Below, one piece after another: positions 13,181 to 24,327 of a DNA stretch of 64,000 bases. Numbering within the stretch: the stretch's first letter is position 1; each line of letters starts with the position of its first letter. A model generated the notes under the pieces. It did no database searches. It was not told the origin of the DNA and saw only the letters and a program-made list of their open reading frames with translations. Origin of the DNA: Prunus persica (Eukaryota; Streptophyta; Magnoliopsida; Rosales; Rosaceae); contig NC_034009.1 of the NCBI RefSeq assembly GCF_000346465.2, positions 11,408,229 to 11,472,228 on the forward strand, given 5' to 3'. The position numbers were made by a program, and so were the translations under genes.

Positions 13181-14174
13181 CGTCTATTATTTTATTTTGT
13201 TTGTTTTATGAAGATGACAAAATGAGGTGTCTGGTTACAGTCCTATTCTTAGTTTATTTTATTTCGTATATAACTGGTAATGATAATGAAAAAAATTGTA
13301 CTGTTTCGGTGGAAATATATTCTTATATTCCTATAGATAAAAGGAATATATTCTATTAGTTGTATAATGTTTCCAGATGGAGCTATTTGCGCTCCATCCA
13401 TGTATTTTCACACTCCATTCATAAGCACGGACTGCATTTACCCCGCCACAAGTGAATCAATCATGTCAGTTGCCCCACGTAGATAAGCGATTTCGGACCT
13501 TTGCACATGCATGTCACTAACAGTAAGAAGTAAGAAGTCTCTCATGCATGCATGCGTAGGCGACTCACCTTAGCAAAATTAAAAGGCCATCTAAACGGTA
13601 AGAAATAATTAAGCACCTTCTTTTTATAAATCTTATTTAACTGGCGGCTAGAACGTGTTTCATGCTAATTTCTAGAATATTTGACCACTGGGGGGAGGGA
13701 GGGAGACTGGGATCTTGAAAACAACATTAAACTGTGCCTTTCATGCCTTTATATATGAATTACCAAACATGAGGATTTTGAGGATTGAGGATTGGGGATT
13801 GAGAAAAAGAAGAGCCCCAATGTATAGCATGCAGATGTTGCCAAAGTTATAGTAGGATATAATGCTTAAGGAGTTACGACGACCACCACCACCCCTACTT
13901 GGGGGGGCTCCCTTTCTTCAGATACTGATGGGAATCTCAGCGCGGTCCTCCTAATTTGCGCAAGTCATGCCAAAGAAGACTATTTCACACCAAATCAAAC
14001 AGAAGAATACAAAGTCCGTACGTGAATATTTGTGGCTAACAAAAATCAACCAACAAAGCCATAAATGACAGATATCCAGTGCTCACAGCACTAAAACCGG
14101 GGCCGGTCGGGCCACGTGCTGAAAACTGAATGCACAAAAATTTGGGACCCTATAACGTAGGGTAACCTTTAGCA
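11371..14174. other. Intergenic upstream of AHP
   Basis: Includes the AHP promoter (CT-rich 11630-11760), a GA microsatellite and a small palindrome around 12236-12276 (TGTCAATCGAT against ATTGATTGACA). No gene seen. Confidence 0.6.
13131..13176. repeat. GA microsatellite
   Basis: About 22 GA units. Shorter GA runs occur at 2306-2332 and 22453-22490; AT runs at 3254-3276 and 55336-55363. Confidence 0.97.
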
Positions 14175-14183
14175 ATGGCACCC

Positions 14184-14927
14184 AAGGATGAAAATATCGG
14201 CGATACAGATATTATTTGACTTTCAATTTATGGATATTTCAGCAGATATATCGATGTTGTTTTAGGTATTGAAGAAAATCGACAAAAAAGATAGATATTG
14301 GCTTAAAAACACGAATTTTTGAAGTGAAACTTTCATAGATATTAAGCATATTATCAATGAATGTATTGAACAAATAAAATTCAAAATATACTAAATATAA
14401 GATATGCATATGATAAAATGTATGTGCATATAATGTGCGATGAAAATCCTGAAAATAAATACAATTAGACTTGGCAAAACAAAGACAACATTATTCAAAC
14501 ATAACCCAACCCAACATCATATTACAAGAGCGAGACTTAATAATAAAGGAAATGAGAGAGAGAATATTAGGTGAAAAATAAAATTGAACACACAAGAAAC
14601 CCAGCAACCAGAGAGAGGAGAGAAAGAGCCAAAGATAGCCAAAATGACTGAGAAGAGAAGAAAGGAGAAGCTACTAAGTCTTAGAGCTTGGTTTTTGACA
14701 TTGATTCAGTAGATGGGATCTATGATTACTTTCAAAACTGAAGATAAATTTCTGGGATATTTGTCTGATATCGGAAAATATTGGGAAATATTAGTAAATA
14801 TCAAGGATATTGGGGGTTATCGGAGATATATCGCTGATAAGGTGGAAGAAATAGGCTTACTCCCTGCATCACATCGACCCCCAAAAATAGGGATATATCG
14901 GGATTTCGGCCCATATTTTCTTCCTTG
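14184..14927. mobile_element. Mutator-like non-autonomous element with 9-bp target duplication
   Basis: The identical nonamer ATGGCACCC flanks both sides (14175-14183 and 14928-14936). The termini are inverted: AAGGATGAAAATATCGGC on the left and, reversed, AAGGAAGAAAATATGGGC on the right. The 744-bp interior is rich in GATAT/ATATC words and has no transposase. A 9-bp duplication is the Mutator signature. Confidence 0.8.
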
Positions 14928-15614
14928 ATGGCACCCACTTGCACTTGCTAAATAAAGATCGACCTTCACTAAAATGGAATGGATGCATATCCACCTAACC
15001 CCTTTTCCCTTCCCTTCCCCCTAAAAATCTAATATACATGCACTATGAGTGAAAAAGCTACCATTCTTTCATCTCACCATAAAACATGAAATAATTGTGA
15101 ACTTACTTCCTTTTATCTCCTGACACGTGCAAGAATGCGCATAAGTGAGCGTGCGCAACACCTCTCTACTCTCAAAGTTCATGGATGTAGAGAGTGACAT
15201 GGATAATATTTCAACCTCCCTCTTACTGGGGAAGTGAAAGGTCGAACAGGGTAACATCATAAGCATAATAAATCATAATGCTCCACGCAATTGCCAGATC
15301 AGTCTATCTATATGTTAAAAGAATGGTCTTGAAGTCATTATTTTGGGTCTCAAGTAAATACATCGACACAACACATTTCTTTTGGTGGGTTTCTATTGCC
15401 GCATTTCTCTTCGAAAAGCATGGGTAGTTTTAAAAAAAGTACAATTAGAGCAAAGACTTACAACCCAAAATGCCAAAGTTCTATTCAGCTATATACGTCT
15501 GTAAAATGCTTGTAATGAAAAATAGGATTACAATCCACCAAAAAATTAATGAATAACCACAACAGAACAGGAAGCCTCCAACGCATGGACCACGTGGAAC
15601 TCAGGAAGTGAATT

Positions 15615-18200
15615 CTAACATACCTTACAACTCCTCCTACAGTAGCCAGGGAGATCAGGCGATCCAACCATATACTCTGAGTTCTTGGTGCATTCTCCAA
15701 GGGCAGCCCATCTCTCACAACTTTCATTCAGATCTGCACAGTTCCCGCTGGCATCCAAGTTCTTGTCAAATGAGTCGACATGAATCCACTTTGTTGCTGA
15801 CCATTTCTCTCCTTCAATCACTGGGCACCCAGCATGGAGACTATTTTCGTCTGGAACAGCGTGTGGGGTGAGACTGAAGAAAAGAAGGGCATCTCCTCTT
15901 CGTGGTTTCACTATGTAATTCCGAGGAAGATAGAAAACAACAGAATGCATCAACTTTGCTACAACAATTTATACCTATATCAATGAATACTGAAAAAAGT
16001 TATCTAGAACTGACCTGCAATTCCTTTCTTTGCACACTCAGAGAGACTGTGATCTACTTCTGAAGCCTTACGGCGTGAAGGTACCTGCAGCCAGATTCGT
16101 TTACAGAAATAATTATAACAAGATTAAATAAAGCAGATTAGCAAGCTGGTAAAAGTTTTTTTATACTCTACTAACCAACACCCTCCAACCGGTTAATACA
16201 ACCAGTCATTTCTTTATCTTTTTTTTTATCTTTTTTTTTTCCTGTGGATTGGAGTCCTAGCTTTTCCATGATTTCTATTTCAGATGATTGTTGAAATAAC
16301 TATATGCAATAACAAGGTTTATGCTAACCCAAATGTGATCTAGTCTCTAGAGCTAATCAATGCATATTAACGAGCATGTCAGCCATGCTAATTTACCAAT
16401 CCAACTGCGGCCAGGGGGAGTCTAAGACAAAAATCTTACAGAACAGTATATTGCATTCTTTTCTGTATGTGAACTAAGATTGGATTCTAAGACTTACTTA
16501 ATAAAATGCAAGAGGTGAATACTTTAACTAACCTCTGCTTCAGGGAACACTGTTTCACCACCTCTGGTCACATCAGTAAGATACATCAGTACAGTTGCTA
16601 TGCGATGTCCCCCCCTGGCAATATTGACTTTGTCGGCAAAGTAATCATAGTGTGGTTCATATTTCTGCCCAGGCTCATATCTCAATACTTGTATGTCTTC
16701 TCCATTTTCTGAAAATCAAGAAACTCATAACACCTGTAAGCTTATTCCAGCAAAATGAAGAAATCATTTGTAACTTTTCATCATATCATTCTTTGTCAAT
16801 CCAATATTGCCGATGCTCAGTTCATGATGTCAGAATAGACAACCAACATGGCTCCCAAGCGTTCAAGTTAGCATATATTTGTCCCATGTTTCACTTCATT
16901 AGGTAGTAATAGCCATGTTGCCATCTATATCAAAAGTCCTACTCATGGTTTCCCAACTATCTTCACTGCTTATATTCAATTTTGATTTCAATCTCATTCA
17001 AGAGAACATATGTAAAGAAGGAATAGAAACACATCTTACTCTAAAATCTAGATATATTTCCCAACGTATATTAGGCACTGACACGGAAAAAGGAGTATAT
17101 GAATGTGAAGCAATTGTGAGTTGGACACTTCAACCATTCAGTCATGGATGCCTAGTTGGGGAGACTTATACATGGTGAATAACAGAATTCCAATTGAAAC
17201 TAAAACTTCAGGATAAATCAAAGCAAGGCATGAGGACCTCAATAAAAAGACATAAAAGAGAAATCCTGGATTTTTCAATTGAGAGAGATATGAAAAAGGA
17301 TGACAGTGAGATTAACTGAATTGTTCAAGGTGATACAAAAGGATAACTCAAATAGTATTCTTCTCTAAAGGGTTTACCTTTTGGAAGAAATGTCCATGTT
17401 GCAATCTTGTCCTCAATACCAGCAACAATAGGATCCTACAAAAACAATTTAATTTGTAAGACGCATTACATACATTCATACATATGTGTGCGTGTCACCT
17501 TAACCCTGTTAATTGCGGTGACTTGCAATCGGATTCATGATCCGTGATGATCCACGAACAATTGAACATCCACATGTGTATGCATTTAATGTATTTTTGG
17601 GCTAAAACAGAAAATTGAATGCAGAGCCTAACTAAAACTAGTATCTAGTTAAAAGAAGAACACATATAATGGCGAATAAAAATGGTGACAAAATGGAGAA
17701 GGGAAGAGCAAAGAAACAACCTTGGCCTTGGGGATGAACATGCCGGAGCTGGTCCGCACCTCGCTGAGCTTGCTCTGACCGGACAAGTTATCGGCCACGG
17801 CAGATCTCTTCAGCTCCGATTTCGCCTAATCGCAAAACAACAACACGACGACAAAACGTCAAGAAAGCACAATTGACGAATTCAACAGATTGAAAATTTG
17901 AAATGTGTAAATGCAAACTCACGATGGAGATCAAGTGATCGCACTCTGCGTCCGTGAGCAAACCTTCGTACACGAAAGCTCTGCAATTCATCATTCAATC
18001 GCATCAACGCAATCACAAAAAAGAAAAAAGGAAGTCAACTTTTATTTTTTCCACAGAGAGAAAGAGAACCTAGGGTTCCATGAGATCTGTCTGACTTTAG
18101 AAGGATTGACTGTGAAGGTGTGTGGTGAAGCAGCGTAGGAGCTGGAGGAGATTGAGAGCAGGAAGAAGAAGAAGAACAGCTGAAGCCAAACCCTAGTCAT
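15615..18200 (-). CDS. P4H: Prolyl 4-hydroxylase with C-terminal ShK-like domain
   Basis: Seven exons on the complement, 18070-18200, 17923-17980, 17721-17825, 17378-17435, 16533-16708, 16015-16084 and 15615-15910, give 297 residues. The enzyme uses Fe(II), oxygen and 2-oxoglutarate to hydroxylate proline in extensins and arabinogalactan proteins in the ER/Golgi. A hydrophobic N-terminus (residues 4-23) is a signal peptide or anchor. The iron ligands are visible: HYD (His137, Asp139) and the distal His225 in SLHAGCPV; Lys235 in GEKWSATKW should bind 2-oxoglutarate. The last ~40 residues hold six cysteines (C.L..SC..WA..GEC, then PGYCRRSCKVC), the ShK-type domain found on some plant P4Hs. All key residues are present, so it is probably active. 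The start is the only Met giving a signal sequence. Confidence 0.94.
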
Positions 18201-19414
18201 CAGTACTCAGTCAGATTCCCAATATCTCGGAGAGAGAGAAAGAGTCAGTCAATTGAATTTTGTTGGTAATGGAATGATCCTCCTAATCCTAATCTCACTG
18301 CTGCATATAACTCTGCCTGTGGCGCCATGTGAATTTGTACGGTATTTTTCTTAACTTCACTGTTAATATAACATACGTCTTGTACTTTGTTGTTTTGTTT
18401 TTTAAGACAGTAATTAAAAGGTTTTTTTTTTCCTTTTTTGTCATGGTAGTTGAAGTTAGTGATACAACCGCAATATAAGTGTGGAGCACTTTCGGGCAAA
18501 TAAAAACGTTTATGATAGCATTTACTAGAGAAATTTTGATAACAGTGCTTTCCGAAAAATCAGTTTGAAGTGCTTCATGAAAAAGAAGTTGGATTTTTAA
18601 TAGAACTTTGGGCATTTTTCTGATAAAAAATGCTAAGTTCATATGAGCAGAAATACTTTTTAAATAAGTAATTCCAAACAGACTATAAGAGTATTGTTGA
18701 CAGTTCATTAATGTGAGACCAGATATAGCGATCAGATTCATAAGAAATTGTAGCCAAGTAGTAGGAGTGTAGATTATTTGCTTTTGTGAGTAATGTTAGT
18801 TTCTAATCTCATCTTCTGATAGGTTAGAAGTCTATTAATAACTGAAAATAATAGCTAAAATAACAAGTAAACATTACCTGCCATATAACATGGTTTGCTA
18901 ATAAGGTAATAGCAATAATTACTCTATTTTTGTTAAGTAGAGTAGCCAACTCATGCTTTATGAATTGTTTCCCAAACTTGGCACCACAAAGAAGAAAGCA
19001 AATTTTTAATCATTTTCCAACTAATTGTCACATCAAAGCCAAAGAAGTTCATCCTTCATGAGAAAAATAACCTCTACTTGACTTGTGGTAAATGAAAATG
19101 AGAAATTGCAGCAGAAAGCATATTCATCTTCAACCTCAAGCTTCCAGCAGCTGTACATGGCTCACTCTCTAAACGCATACCCTAAGCTTGACAGCATATG
19201 TCACATTCATGGTACAAATTCTAAGAAATTAACAAAGCATATACAACATCTCTCAACAATGTTCTCCCTCTTTCTTCTCTACCTTCTCTCGCATGCTGAT
19301 CTTTTTCCTGCTTCCGAAAACTGTCTGGTTTCTGCATTTTGTGTCCGTGGCTGGATTTCAGCTCAATATGAATCCACCCGTAAGAAACAGTATCAACTGC
19401 CCCTCACCGAAAAT

Positions 19415-21763
19415 TTAGAACTCATTAGAGGGGCCCAAGACAAACTCCAGTTGTTTATCCCTATCACTTAAATACTTGGTTGAGTTGTACTCATCTGCAT
19501 CGAAGAGCTCCTCCGAGTATGTCCTTTGAAGCTTAGACTTTTGACGTTTTGTAACATACTCCAAAATGCTTTCATCACCTTCTAAAATCTGGAAAATCTG
19601 CGGTAGATTTAAAGCCATATCAGAAGATGCATACTGTTGTCTCTGACGGTTAAGTCATCATCACTTAAAACACTGTAAAATCATAAACTAGTTAGGAAAA
19701 ATACATGCCTGGTTCATTTGTGGTCGATTCATTGAAGACTGATGTACGCATATCGAAGCGGTCAAGGCGAGACGCTTCATCTGTTGCAAATCATAGGCAT
19801 CACCAAGGCATGGATCAGCTAGCTCTTTGATATTATTCGTAGAGAGTAAAGGTTTGGCCTGAAAAGTTTTTTTTTTTTCAAACAGATTGAAATTAAACTG
19901 TCAACAATATTTCAATATGCTACTTGCTACCTTCAAATGAAACAAGAAAGCTGGGGCCACAGAAGTAAACATACCCACATAACAAGGCTTTTATGTGAGC
20001 TATCCAAAGCTTGCCTGCCGGTGATGAGCTCTAATAGTAACACCCCATAAGCATAGACATCAGTTTTTTCATCTACTATGCCATGCATGAAAAACTCAGG
20101 AGGAAGGTAGCTGCCATGATTGGGGAATGAAATGATGTCAAAAAAGAGCTAACAAAAAGAAAATTACTTGGGTGAAAGAGAAAAAAAAAATCTAAATTTC
20201 TGGATTTACAGACCCAAATGTGCCTTCAAATTTCGATACGATATGGTGAGTCCAATGATCTGGTAGCCACTTTGCAAGCCCAAAATCTGATATCTGGATT
20301 CAATTGGAGTGACCGAGAGTTATTGAAAATTAATAAAGTAATTATATAAATTTTGCTCTGGTGTTTTACCCATTCACAATGCAGCTTTTTTCACTAATCT
20401 GTAAACTGATGAAAAAGGGTACCTGAGGCTCAAAATCCTCTGCCAGCAATATATTGGAAGCCTTAATATCTTTGTGGATAATTCTCCTCTGGCACCCCTC
20501 ATGAAGATACAGAAGGCCCTTAGCAGTCCCTAAAGCAACTTTATATCTGATGCCCCAATCGAGATTCTCTCTAGGTCCTAGAAATATGGGACAAACAAGC
20601 AAAAGCAATAAGTTAATTGTAATTGTGAAATGGAGAGAATTTTGGAAATCAAAAGATTCACAGATTGATAAACAAACCATAAAGTATGGATGCTAGGCTC
20701 CCATGGGGAGACAAATGAAGAACAAGATGCATCCCTCCTTCAACCCCATAACCAATCAATTTTGCGATGTTGGGGTGGTCAACATGAACTATAACCCCAA
20801 GCTCAGATAAGAAGTCTGCAGTCATTTCTTCTTGACTACCCCTCGTCAGGCGTTTAATCGCAACAATCTGCCCATCTTCCAATGTCCCCTTGTAAACTTC
20901 AGCATAACCTCCTTCCCCAATCAAGTTCTCTTCAAAAAGGACAAACAGAAAATGTTATCAGCCTCACATGACAATGACAACCTTACAAAAGAGAATATGA
21001 TTCTATTGAGTTACCATCAAATCAGCTAAGAAAAAATGAATTTACTGAATCTCTACACTCCAAAGTAATGTAAGTTCTCTGAAGAAATGAGAGTACAGAC
21101 CCTGGCTGAAGTTGTTGGTTGCGACTTGGAGGTCTAACAGTGAGTAATTCTTCCAGGAAGATTTGAAGCGGCAAAAGTCAGCATCGAAAGAAGACCTCAG
21201 GGCAGGAGAGTTGAGCTGTGGAATGAAGTCCTCTCTTATTCTCTTGCTTTTCCTTCTGGTGAGTTTCGGTTTTGGGGCACTTTTAGGAGGGAAGGTTGGG
21301 AAGGGATGTTGTGGTCCCTTTTTCAATATACGAAAGAAACCACGCCAGTTTTGGTTTACCCTTGGATCTGAGTCTGTAGTAGTGCTGCTTCTTGCATCTG
21401 AGTCTGAAGTGCTGGCCTTAGGAGAAGACGTTTCGGATTCTAAGCTTCTCGGGCAGTCATCCTCAAGAACTCCTTGTGGAGAGGGCTCATGTATTCTGAT
21501 ATCCTCATCCAATTGTAATGACCTCAAGTCTATTATGACAAAAATCCCAACATAATTAGTACCACACCAAGCTCTATATTCATGCATACTAGCATTGCCT
21601 GCTGCCTAGAGAAGAAAAAGAGCATAAAGTTGTTACCTTGACTTGAAAAAGAGTCGGAGAATCCAGCTCTTGATCTTCTTGATCCAAAAGGAGAAGGCGT
21701 TGTAGCCGTAGCCTCCGCTTCTTCATTTTCTTTGGCAGTGTCGCGGGAACCATTGCTGCCCAT
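19415..21763 (-). CDS. Receptor-like cytoplasmic kinase, class VI type
   Basis: Eight exons on the complement (21637-21763, 21101-21529, 20678-20929, 20423-20577, 20214-20293, 19975-20110, 19709-19858, 19415-19597) give 503 residues. Residues 1-160 are Ser/Thr-rich and basic with no signal peptide or membrane segment. The kinase domain follows: glycine loop GEGGYAEVYKG (190-200), ATP lysine Lys211, catalytic HKDIKASN (Asp306), DFG (Asp324), activation segment ending GTFGYLPPE, then the conserved tail SKLQRTYSEEL. Having Lys before the catalytic Asp instead of Arg makes it non-RD-like, although I recall some class VI members share this. Intron 7 appears to begin with GC. I chose the nearer acceptor CAG at 19598 for the last exon because it restores the family pattern MNQIFQILEGD. 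Class VI RLCKs are linked to ROP GTPases; the substrate here is unknown. Confidence 0.9.
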
Positions 21764-22453
21764 ACAAGCTTTGTGTCAGCAAACAACAGAAAATATGACA
21801 AAACCCAACAGATTAAAAAGCCTCCTAAGAGCAAATTCAGACAAAACCGGGATGGTGAGCAGTACCACTACCGACCATCCAAGTGGGGAAATAGGAAGAA
21901 AGGGCCAAATTGTATGGCACATGCATAAATATCACAAGATATAGAGAATCAAACAAATGATTTGTGAACAGATTGCAGAAGAACCATTGAAACATCATCT
22001 CATGAGAAACAAAACCAAAACCCGAAAACAAAAAATCGAAAGCGACATTGTAAAACAACAAAACAATAGTGGCAGATAAAAAATTAATAATCTTTTACAG
22101 GACCTCCTTAGAATGCAGTGTAACAAGAAGTAAAATGCAGCCTAGCACACACAGGCATTGTTAAAATTAATTTAGTCCTCTCGCTGGCTGCAGGCTTTAT
22201 GCATGAATTATTATATATTTCATAGGCAATGGAAATTTAACATGACATGTTGAGAATTTGAAAGATTACTGCTTACTGCTTAGAGATGAAAGCCGCGAAA
22301 CCAGAAGCGATGAGCTGAAAAGCAGGCACCGAGGTGATTACCATGAAGAAGTTTCAGGTTCAGATTCTGGGGCATCTTCCATGAACTCTCAAGGGTGCCA
22401 AACCAACCAAAGAGAGGCTTCAGAAGCCAAGGGAAATGTCAGACAGAGAGAAG

Positions 22454-22489
<36 letters not shown>

Positions 22490-22830
22490 CACATGAAAAT
22501 AGTGGCTCCCATGATTTTCCTGTATTGCGCCTTAAATATTCCCGCATTTTTGGACAATTCAACGAATATTCATGCCCAAAAATCGGCTTTCTTTGTTATG
22601 GACACATCATTTGCTTCTTAACCCAGTCTATTCTCTCCCTGAAACAAACAAATAACAGCGTTTAAATTTAGCAATTTTAGCATGTTTATGAGATGTTGAA
22701 AGGCTTGCAAAGCAAAGCACGTATGGCTTTGGAGAGATTCCCTCAACTCCCACAGTTCAAACGTCTTGTGGGTCTTTGATTAATTAATTATGTTAATTTT
22801 GGATTAGGGGACCATAAAAATAAAACAAAA

Positions 22831-23073
22831 TACTACTACTTAGGTACAATCTTATTTGACTGTCCATGATAATAAAACTTTTTGATAAATAAAAAAATCA
22901 AATAGAAACTAGAATCTTTATATTTATATGAATTTATCACATCTGTTAATTGTATATTAATAAACGATTGTAGACTGGACTCCAACAGATACACTACGTT
23001 AATTAGCTAAAGTAGAATGCCAAAAGCCTTCCTTGACGTTGTGAGCTTGTGAAAAGCCAATCTTCAGGGAAAC
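22831..23073 (+). repeat. 243-bp direct repeat, left copy
   Basis: Matches 34000-34242 in the same orientation with about nine mismatches and no indel. It contains AATAAACGATTGTAGACTGG and ends TTCAGGGAAAC. The two copies bracket the ObgC pseudogene block. Confidence 0.95.
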
Positions 23074-23546
23074 TTGCATCCTATATGCGGACCAAAGCAC
23101 TAATTATGCAAATTTGTTACAGAAATCACCTAATTTGTAGGTAATGATAGTTTGCATAATATTTCATGCCAAGATATGAACACATGCTTGTAAATTATAG
23201 TCTTTAGACACCCAAAGGAAAAATCTTCCCAAATTACATAGCAGCCCATAAATACAAATCCCTTACGGGAAGGCACTTACTTATTGGAAGCCATATTTAA
23301 GTTTCCAGTATATGCTTCTTAGCATCAACTACAAAAAATTGATCATACTCAACAGAATAATTTGGAATGGAAAATGGTAAACTAAAGCAGAAATTTCATG
23401 CCAACATCGACACACAGATTCAAAATTTATATCCATAATTCAACAAAAAAATCAAAATTCAGAACGAAAAAGTAATGAATGGGTTTGGTGTTGTGTGATA
23501 GTGTATTAGGGTGTACCAGTAGTATTTTTTGGTATTTAAATAGGGT

Positions 23547-24327
23547 GTACTTAGTTAATTTTATATTTTGATTTAAATATTAGGGTGTACTTAAATTATA
23601 GTGCGTACTTAGTTAATTTTAAGGTTTGTTTAGCATCACTCAAAACTTATGATGCACCAACTTCATCATTGCATTTAAAATGATCTACATGTATAAAAAT
23701 CAATCGATGGTATGATTAGGAAACAAACAAAAATCTTCTCGTTTGATTTGTGTTGTAATTTCTTCTGTCTTAAATTGAAATGGTTTTCATTACCAATGCT
23801 TTGTACAAGATGATGGTTTCAAAATCTTCCTCTGTCAACAAAGCTACCCTTGAAACTTGAACAAGTTGCCCCACTTTTCTGTAACAAGTGTGGAAGACAA
23901 GTGTGGAAGATTTTGTTCCACACTTTTTACAAAAAAGTGGGGCAACTTGTTCAAGGGTAGCTTTGTGATAAAGGAAGANNNNNNNNNNNNNNNNNNNNNN
24001 NNNNNNNNNNNNNNNNNNNNNNNNNNNNNNNNNNNNNNNNNNNNNNNNNNNNNNNNNNNNNNNNNNNNNNNNNNNNNNCATCATCTTGTACAAGCATTGG
24101 TAATGAAAGCCATTTTAATTTAAGACAGAAGAAATTACAACACAAATCAAACGAGGAGATTTTTATTTGTTTCCTAATCATACTATCGATTTATTTTTAT
24201 ACATATAGATCATTTAAATGCAATGATGAAGTTGGTGCATCATAAGTTTTGAGTGATGCTAAACAAACCCTAAAATTAACTGAGTACACCATAATATTTA
24301 AATCAAAATGTAAAATTAACTAAGTAC
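23547..24327. mobile_element. Large palindromic foldback element containing an assembly gap
   Basis: Left arm 23547-23903 and right arm 23904-24327 are reverse complements with moderate divergence. Examples are GTACTTAGTTAATTTTA against TAAAATTAACTAAGTAC, and TTACCAATGCTTTGTACAAG against CTTGTACAAGCATTGGTAA. The innermost part is GCCCCACTTTTCTGT against AAAAAAGTGGGGC. No coding sequence is present; open frames here run through the unknown bases. Confidence 0.8.
23979..24078. other. Assembly gap of exactly 100 N
   Basis: A round-number gap inside the right arm of the palindrome. Pairing with the left arm predicts only about 10 real bases here. Confidence 0.95.

Noticed and set aside
22258..22665. 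135-codon frame upstream of the RLCK gene
   Set aside because: Contains a GA microsatellite, no known motif, and no composition rise; likely promoter/leader sequence.
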